From: a virus
Length of the DNA: 64,000 bases
IMG/VR virus record: IMGVR_UViG_3300046004_001292
Span: 1-64,000 of that record
Strand: one strand, 5' to 3'
How positions within the stretch are numbered: position 1 is the first letter of the stretch; every line of letters begins with the position of its first letter. Position numbers and translations under genes: made by a program. The notes under the pieces are model-generated. The model was not told where the DNA came from. It ran no database searches and worked only from the letters and a program-made list of their open reading frames with translations. Positions 63,760 through 64,000 of this stretch are shown in pieces.

Positions 63760-64000
63760 GAAAGCGTAGCAAGTACAAACCCCGGCAGATCATCCCGGAC
63801 ACCATGACGTGGGTGCGGGCGGGCCTGAAAAAAGTTGACGAGATCAGCGCAGGCACCACGCTCAAAATTCGCAACCACGATGCCATGAACAACCTGCGCC
63901 TTGGCGTGGCCGCGCGCTTTGACATCGACGCACTGATTGACGCTGCAAATATCACCGAAGCGCTGGCCAACCGGGGCATAGGTGCGGACTGGAAGCTGGA
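63756..64000 (+). CDS. Hypothetical protein, 5' part (runs off window)
   Basis: GTG start overlapping the previous stop. Visible part is VRKRSKYKPRQIIPDTMTWV, then a stretch with HDAMNNLRLGVAARFDIDAL, similar in style to phage proteins annotated as hypothetical; the rest lies outside the window. Basic N-terminus. Confidence 0.6.
   Translation, partial: MRKRSKYKPRQIIPDTMTWVRAGLKKVDEISAGTTLKIRNHDAMNNLRLGVAARFDIDALIDAANITEALANRGIGADWKL

Noticed and set aside
1-64000. Search for tRNA genes, integrase, T7-type RNA polymerase
   Set aside because: No cloverleaf-like sequence, recombinase motif or single-subunit RNA polymerase motif was recognised by eye in the window.

Overview
This window looks like most of a tailed-phage genome (Caudoviricetes), roughly 57% GC by eye. 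The virion genes found are a small and large terminase, a very large portal, a scaffold, a capsid protein, two adaptor-like proteins, a nozzle-like protein and several large Ala/Gly-rich ejection-type proteins. No sheath, tape measure or tail tube was recognised, which suggests a short-tailed (podovirus-like) particle. A freshwater beta-proteobacterial host is a guess from composition and the style of the accessory proteins. No integrase, RNA polymerase, tRNA or CRISPR array was recognised.

Layout. (1) 39-11530, plus strand: DNA metabolism, with a VRR-NUC nuclease, family A DNA polymerase, a small HExxH protein, a Cas4-like PD-(D/E)XK nuclease, an HNH-like protein, a tandem paralogue pair, a SNF2 helicase, a putative ssDNA-binding protein, a HTH regulator and a primase-polymerase/helicase. 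(2) 11524-49610, minus strand, converging on module 1 with a 7-bp overlap. In transcription order from 49610 downward it holds TerS, TerL, portal, a GroES-like co-chaperonin, scaffold, capsid genes, a terminator, a run of small basic proteins, adaptors, fibres (one with an S74-type self-cleaving chaperone end, one a glycine-rich adhesin), a cupin, a lysis cluster, a nozzle-like protein, three ejection-type proteins, a terminator, and a 2619-residue polyvalent-like protein with a zincin motif. (3) 49984-64000, plus strand, divergent from the terminase: about 30 mostly unrecognised genes, often linked by ATGA-type overlaps. They surround a MoxR-like AAA+ ATPase, an HExxH-plus-VWA protein and a helical third protein.

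The least ordinary features are in module 3. A palindrome GTGAGAC-N5/6-GTCTCAC recurs six times near gene starts or ends, or in a tiny gene's reading frame, plus three times (one degenerate) inside one coding region. A 300-bp gene-free stretch carries two identical TGTCCAC-N13-GTGGACA sites, half-sites and an AT-rich core, which could be an origin or a control region. An extended -10 promoter is overlapped by a separate inverted repeat. The ATPase/VWA/helical trio is the best candidate for an under-described system. Start codons below were chosen by Shine-Dalgarno fit and overlap with the upstream stop; functions rest on motif recognition by eye, with no database search.
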